A stretch of DNA of 9,880 nucleotides, taken from assembly GCA_030597345.1 (NCBI GenBank), contig JAUVSA010000055.1:1-9880 (forward strand), given 5' to 3'. Positions 5,959 through 9,880 of the stretch are shown here, piece after piece. The notes beneath the pieces are model-generated. The model searched no databases. It saw nothing but the letters and a program-made list of their open reading frames with translations, and was not told the DNA's origin. The DNA is from Bacillota bacterium. GTDB lineage: Bacteria > Armatimonadota > Hebobacteria > Hebobacterales > Hebobacteraceae. The stretch's first letter is position 1. Each line of letters starts with the position of its first letter. The position numbers and the translations under genes are program-made.

Positions 5959-7350
5959 TCAGTCGCTCAGCTCCCGCGCCGCCTCCTGCGTCACGATCGC
6001 CCGCAGCGCGGTCGATGCCGCGAGCCGGACATTTACGTCTGGATCCCGCAGCGCCTTCGCAATCGCGTCCACACTGTCCCTCGCCCCGATTCGTCCCAGC
6101 GAGCGGGCCGCCTCGGCTCTCACCAAGGGATCGGGATCCCGCAGCGCCTGCCGCAGCGCCGGCGCGGCCGAGCAGCCGATCTCGGCCAGCCGTCGAGCAG
6201 CATCCGCCCGCCGAGGCACATCTCGATCCCTAAGCGCGGCCAGCGCTTCTGAGGCATCCTCCAGCGCCTCGGCCTCCGCGCCCGGTGCGGCATCCGACGC
6301 GCCCCGCTCAGCAGCAGCGATTTCCTCTTCCGTCAGCCCCAGCAGTCGCAGCCCCGCAATGATCGCAGACCGTATCCGAGGCGCGCCTTCGGTGACGTGC
6401 TCGACCGCGTCGTCCTCCTCCGAGAGCTGCCTCTCATCGGGCTCAATCTCAGAGAGTGATTCGAGCAGAAAGGAAGTCGCCTCCGGCGCCTCAGTCTCCG
6501 CCAGGAGAGAGTGCGCGCGCGCTCTCACAAACCAGTCCGGATCGGACCGAGCCATCCGGCGCAGTGCCTCTGACGCCTCCTCCCCGTCTACGCGCGCCAG
6601 TGCCTCCGCCACCGCCGACCGCACATCCGCTTCGGGCTCCGTTCCCAACAGCGGCAGCAGCAGCTCCTTGACCGTTCCCTCACCGATGTTCCCGAGCGAC
6701 TCGACTGCCAAGCGGCGCGCTTGCGCATTCGCACTGGTCAACTGGCTCACAAGAGCTTCCACCGCCTCCCCACCCATACGCACCAGCGTCGCCGCGGCCG
6801 TCTCTGCCAGCCGGCGGCGAGGGGAGGAGAGCGCCTCCGCCAGCCGCTCGCAAGCATAGTCCGGATCGCGCGCCAAGATCGCGTAGGAGGCAGCCCGCGC
6901 GACGTCCGGATCGTCCTCCCCGAGCGCCTCTAGCAGCTCCTCGACGGCGTGTTCGTCGCCGATCTCTCCCAGCGCCTCGATCGCGTGCAACTTCGCACGA
7001 TATCCCCCCCGGCGCAAGTCCCGAGACCACAGGTCGATTGCCCGAATCTCCCGGAGCACCTCGATAGCCGCCGACCTGACGGTGGCGTCATTCTCCTTCA
7101 GGAGCTCCCGCGCCGCCGCGGCCGCAGCCCTGCCGTCCGGAAACTCCATCAACTCCTCGACCGCAGACGACTGCTCCTCCACCGCCGCCAGCGTCCTCGC
7201 CGGAGTCCGCAGCCCCCGCGCAATCTGACGCGCCCGGCTCAGCATCGTCGCATAGCGCCACCGCAGCAGCAGCCGCAGCATCACGGCCGCCACAACTAGT
7301 CCCGCCAGGAACAGCGCCAGTCCCTTCGCCAAATCGAACTCAACACCCAT
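5959..7350 (-). CDS. Membrane-anchored HEAT-repeat protein
   Basis: A 463-aa protein with one N-terminal TM helix (residues about 10-30, GLALFLAGLVVAAVMLRLLL) followed at once by Arg-rich sequence (RWRY, SRARQIARGLR). By the positive-inside rule the large C-terminal part should lie in the cytoplasm. That part is a HEAT/PBS-lyase-like array of about eight or nine helical hairpins: one block at about 60-298 (AIEALGEIGDEHAVEELLEAL, then LAVESLGNIGEGTVKELL) and another at about 368-455 (RDPDPLVRAEAARSLGRIG, RDPDVNVRLAASTALRAI). An acidic, less regular insert (about 299-367) separates them. HEAT arrays are protein-binding scaffolds and no enzyme motif is visible. In-frame TTG 7365 and GTG 7356 exist, but ATG 7350 has a purine-rich GGATGG upstream and is preferred. 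It is the last gene of the operon, 21 bp after the glycosyltransferase stop, which suggests a partner or regulator of that enzyme. The specific function is unknown. Confidence 0.88.
   Translation of the reverse strand: MGVEFDLAKGLALFLAGLVVAAVMLRLLLRWRYATMLSRARQIARGLRTPARTLAAVEEQSSAVEELMEFPDGRAAAAAARELLKENDATVRSAAIEVLREIRAIDLWSRDLRRGGYRAKLHAIEALGEIGDEHAVEELLEALGEDDPDVARAASYAILARDPDYACERLAEALSSPRRRLAETAAATLVRMGGEAVEALVSQLTSANAQARRLAVESLGNIGEGTVKELLLPLLGTEPEADVRSAVAEALARVDGEEASEALRRMARSDPDWFVRARAHSLLAETEAPEATSFLLESLSEIEPDERQLSEEDDAVEHVTEGAPRIRSAIIAGLRLLGLTEEEIAAAERGASDAAPGAEAEALEDASEALAALRDRDVPRRADAARRLAEIGCSAAPALRQALRDPDPLVRAEAARSLGRIGARDSVDAIAKALRDPDVNVRLAASTALRAIVTQEAARELSD
6041..6149. repeat. 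Direct 16-bp repeat inside the HEAT-repeat gene
   Basis: The 16-mer GGATCCCGCAGCGCCT occurs at 6041-6056 and again at 6134-6149. The 93-bp offset equals 31 codons, one HEAT-repeat unit. It encodes the ALRDPD turn in consecutive repeats and supports recent duplication or strong constraint on the last two units. Confidence 0.7.
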
Positions 7351-7371
7351 TCTCACACCATCCAAGTATGC

Positions 7372-8649
7372 TTAGCTGGCAACAGTTCCCCGCCCTGGCT
7401 CCGGCACCCGCACCGTCTTCTCCCAGCGCAGCTTCTCTTGTCTTACCACATCCAGGTAATGGGCCCTAGCACACACGTATATCCACACCTGGCAGTAGGT
7501 GAAGTACATCACTGCCGCCACCAGCAGATTCAGCGGCGTGTGCTCTCTTTCGATCGCCAGCGCAATCGCCAGTTCCAGCAGAAACAGGGCAAACGCCAGC
7601 GCCCACAGCACCATCAGCGGGTTGTCCATGGCACCCACCCTGAACCTAGCTATCAATCCCGACACGAGGATCAAGTCCGACAGAATCAGAATCACGAAGA
7701 AGAAATGGTAGATCGTCACCAGGTGCATCACTTCCAGAAACAGATCCCGCCGCCGCAGGCGGCCCACTCGCGGAAGAAACTTGCGCACCACGTACGTCCC
7801 TCCCCGCGCCCATCGCAGCCGCTGCCGCAGCCAGACTCCCCAGTGTTGCGGCTCCGGCTCCCACGTCACCGCGTACGGAACGAACTTTATCCGATGTCCC
7901 TCCTGGCTCAGCCGCACCGTCAGCTCCGCGTCATCCGCGATCGCCGTAGGATCCCACCCTCCGGCGCGCTCCAGCGCCTCCCGCCGAATCACGTAGTTCG
8001 TTCCCGGTAGAGAAGCAAGGCCAAAAAGCCGCCACCGACCCGCCTGAACGACCCATTGGAAGCTGATGAACTCTATGTTGATGCACCGCGTCAGGAAGTT
8101 GGTCGCCCGGTTCAGCGTCCGAACCTTCCCCACTGCCGCAGCCAGCCGCTCGTCCCCGATCAGCTCCGCCACTAGATAACGTAGGCTCATCGGCTCCGGT
8201 GAGTTATCTGCATCGTACACCGCCAGCAACTCATGAGAAGCATGCAGCAGTGCCAGATTCAGAGCGTGCGACTTCCCCTTGCCCCCTAGCCCCGGCGGCA
8301 CCGCAACCAGCTTCACTCGCCGGTCAGTTGCCATCAGGTGCTCGATCACCCGGCGCGTCCGGTCGGTAGACGAATCGTCGATTACGATGATCTCCATCCG
8401 GTCCCGCGGGTAGTCCAGGTGAAGCAGGCTCTCGATGGTCCCGGCCATCACGATCTCCTCATTGTGCGCCGGCACCAGAATCGAGACCCCCGGCCACTCC
8501 TCCGGCTCTCTCTCCTGTCGCGCTCCCCTCGCCGCTTCCCGCGAGTACAAATACCCGGCCACCGTCAACACAGCGTGGAAGCCCAGCACCAGCCACGTGC
8601 CGAGCAGGCAGATCCCAAGCAGCACGTCGTGCACCAGGCCGAGCGTCAC
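7372..8649 (-). CDS. Processive-type family 2 glycosyltransferase (membrane polysaccharide synthase)
   Basis: A 425-aa membrane GT2 of the PgaC/NodC/hyaluronan/cellulose synthase type. One or more TM helices at about 6-34 precede the cytosolic catalytic domain: VSILVPAHNEE (55-65), IIVIDDSSTDRT (87-98; nucleotide-sugar Asp), YDADN (145-149; DxD metal site), IADDAELTVRL (237-247; D240 in the TED catalytic-base position, with Asp for the usual Glu), and QRLRW (276-280; QxxRW). Three further hydrophobic segments follow (about 306-335, 350-376, 381-402), giving the TM shape of enzymes that polymerise and translocate a glycan. The C-terminal WEKTVR motif is shared with related GT2 proteins. The GTG start at 8649 overlaps the upstream gene's stop by 4 bp (GTGA), with AGGGAG 6 nt upstream. 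UDP-GlcNAc is a plausible donor by analogy to PgaC, but donor and product cannot be read from sequence. Confidence 0.92.
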   Translation of the reverse strand: MTLGLVHDVLLGICLLGTWLVLGFHAVLTVAGYLYSREAARGARQEREPEEWPGVSILVPAHNEEIVMAGTIESLLHLDYPRDRMEIIVIDDSSTDRTRRVIEHLMATDRRVKLVAVPPGLGGKGKSHALNLALLHASHELLAVYDADNSPEPMSLRYLVAELIGDERLAAAVGKVRTLNRATNFLTRCINIEFISFQWVVQAGRWRLFGLASLPGTNYVIRREALERAGGWDPTAIADDAELTVRLSQEGHRIKFVPYAVTWEPEPQHWGVWLRQRLRWARGGTYVVRKFLPRVGRLRRRDLFLEVMHLVTIYHFFFVILILSDLILVSGLIARFRVGAMDNPLMVLWALAFALFLLELAIALAIEREHTPLNLLVAAVMYFTYCQVWIYVCARAHYLDVVRQEKLRWEKTVRVPEPGRGTVAS

Positions 8650-9880
8650 GGCAGCTCCCTGTAGCTGCGCCTCAGCACCGGCCAGGCAGCCTTGCGATCA
8701 ATCGCTGCCGCGTGATAGCATTCGACGCCATCCGGCCCGGCCTCCCGCACTCGTTCGATCGTCGCCGCAATGTCCTCCGCTGTCATACGCTCCGAGCCAA
8801 AGTCCGTCAGCTCTACGTGCAGTACCACCCGCGCTCGCCCGTCCGTCCGGCGCACCAGCCGTTGCGCCGTCTCCCCAGCCCACTCCTTGTTGAAGACCTC
8901 TCGGCCGTAGATCGCCGCCCACTGCTGCCAGATGATCTCGAAGTTGATCCAGTCCGGTGGGTACGGCCCATCCAGCAGCGCCTCCAGATCGAATCCGGAC
9001 TCCTCCGCTTGTCGCCTCGGAGAGAGAATCGCGCCGTTGTCCAGCGCGTCGCTGATCGTCATCACGTAGCTGTCTATCCCTTCCTCTGAGATCACGCGCA
9101 GGCACTCGGAGAGGAATCCCGTCATCCCCTCCGTCCGGAACTCCCGCCACACATCTCCCCCCAAGGCTTCCCCAGGCCAAGCTGCCGCAAACTCCGTCTT
9201 GCATACATCACAGTAACAAGCTTGAGTCCCAAACCAATTCACCACTGGTTCGCACAGCTCGATCCCGTCCAGCGTCGGGTAGCGCCGGCCCAGATCCCGC
9301 AGCAGCCCCGCGTACCATCGCCGCACCTCCGGGTTGCGCGGACACAGAAAGTACGCCGCGTGCAGCCGGAGTGGATTGTGGGCTCTTCCATCTCTCGAGC
9401 GTTCCCGCCATTCCGGGTGACGCTGCCACATGCCCTTGTCGCGCCCACTGTAGAGCCAGGCCACCACCTTCATGTCTCGGCTGTGGCAGGCCTCCAGCAG
9501 GTGGGCCAACAGGTCCTTCCGGCCCCAGTCGCTGACAGATGCCCCGCGGTACCGCGTGCGATACGCAGCTCCTACATCTACATTATAAGCGTAGAAGAAG
9601 ACAGTGTTGACCCCATTGCGCGAAAATCTCTCCACCATCGTTTCTGCGAATTCCTTGCTTGAGATTCCCGGGTCACTGTAGGCCCAGGGATCCAGCGTCA
9701 CCCCCTTGACGAAGCTTCGGGGTTCCTTGTCTCTCAGCACCTCCATCACCGCGACGTTCTTCGCGGGCGTTGTCACCTCATACGTCACTGTTCCGGTGCC
9801 GTTCGCCCGCAGCACCTCTTCGCTCACGATCTCCCAACATCTCCCGAATACCCGCTTTCGCACGCCCACGCCCGAGTCTA
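8646..9880 (-). CDS. Glycoside-hydrolase-like TIM-barrel protein (5' end outside window)
   Basis: A putative carbohydrate-acting protein, at least 407 aa. The pattern resembles the glycosyl-hydrolase-like GHL families (GHL6/GHL10/GHL13 type). Seen from the start: FVKGVTLDPWAY (53-64, first barrel strand), a helix ending NGVNTVFFYAY (85-95), the hallmark strand ACHSRDMKVVAWLYSG (127-142), HPEWRERSRDG (151-161), then YPTLDGIELCEPV (197-209), whose Asp/Glu are candidate active-site residues. A Cys cluster CYCDVC follows (218-223). Late strands RVVLHVEL and GPDGVECYH close the barrel. The first possible start is GTG 9869, but the frame stays open to the window edge. The first 50 residues (TGTVTYEVTTPAKNVAVMEV) look like the end of a beta-sandwich, so the true start is probably upstream. 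It overlaps the GT2 gene by 4 bp, which points to a polysaccharide role recalling PgaB next to PgaC. The exact family is uncertain. Confidence 0.75.
   Translation of the reverse strand, partial: DSGVGVRKRVFGRCWEIVSEEVLRANGTGTVTYEVTTPAKNVAVMEVLRDKEPRSFVKGVTLDPWAYSDPGISSKEFAETMVERFSRNGVNTVFFYAYNVDVGAAYRTRYRGASVSDWGRKDLLAHLLEACHSRDMKVVAWLYSGRDKGMWQRHPEWRERSRDGRAHNPLRLHAAYFLCPRNPEVRRWYAGLLRDLGRRYPTLDGIELCEPVVNWFGTQACYCDVCKTEFAAAWPGEALGGDVWREFRTEGMTGFLSECLRVISEEGIDSYVMTISDALDNGAILSPRRQAEESGFDLEALLDGPYPPDWINFEIIWQQWAAIYGREVFNKEWAGETAQRLVRRTDGRARVVLHVELTDFGSERMTAEDIAATIERVREAGPDGVECYHAAAIDRKAAWPVLRRSYRELP

Noticed and set aside
7004..7010. Run of seven C bases in the HEAT gene as a phase-variation tract
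   Set aside because: The run is short for slipped-strand switching, the frame is intact, and Gly-Gly codons in GC-rich DNA explain it.
7438..8010. 190-codon plus-strand open frame opposite the glycosyltransferase
   Set aside because: The product is Gln/His/Arg/Pro-rich without a domain, as expected for the reverse of membrane-protein codons.

Overview
The window comes from a GC-rich, double-membrane (diderm) bacterium. The evidence is a complete tripartite export system with a TolC-like outer-membrane channel, dense gene packing, GTG starts and overlapping start/stop codons. No rRNA, tRNA or lineage-specific marker gene is present, so the phylum is not settled. Armatimonadota- or Planctomycetota-like soil/sediment bacteria are a guess from the gene mix only.

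Layout. (1) Positions 4-4788, minus strand: a four-gene operon transcribed leftwards. The order is membrane-fusion (adaptor) protein, MacB-type permease, TolC-like outer-membrane factor, ATP-binding protein. The junctions are tight: an 18-bp gap, an 8-bp overlap and a 4-bp GTGA overlap. Together the genes encode every part of a MacAB-TolC-like ABC export machine. The ATPase and permease are separate polypeptides, and the channel gene sits between them. (2) Positions 4789-4959: a 171-bp divergent intergenic region, the longest gap in the window. It has a 6-bp dyad near the exporter operon and a strong 9-bp all-GC hairpin near the kinase gene. (3) Positions 4960-5925, plus strand: a single pfkB-family sugar kinase, probably a fructokinase. 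It is the only plus-strand gene. (4) Positions 5959-9880, minus strand: a three-gene operon transcribed leftwards. The order is a glycoside-hydrolase-like TIM-barrel protein (cut by the window edge), a processive-type membrane GT2 glycosyltransferase (GTGA overlap), and a membrane-anchored HEAT-repeat protein (21-bp gap). It converges on the kinase with 33 bp between stop codons and no recognisable terminator.

How the genes may work together. Operon 1 should use cytoplasmic ATP hydrolysis to drive substrate from the periplasm or inner membrane through the outer membrane. The substrate cannot be read from sequence. Operon 4 looks like an exopolysaccharide synthesis module: a synthase with the D, DxD, (T)ED-like and QxxRW motifs sits next to a carbohydrate-acting TIM barrel, which recalls the PgaC/PgaB pairing. 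The HEAT protein, predicted to face the cytoplasm, is the unexplained partner and the best candidate here for something undescribed. No mobile elements, CRISPR arrays, RNA genes or pseudogenes were seen.
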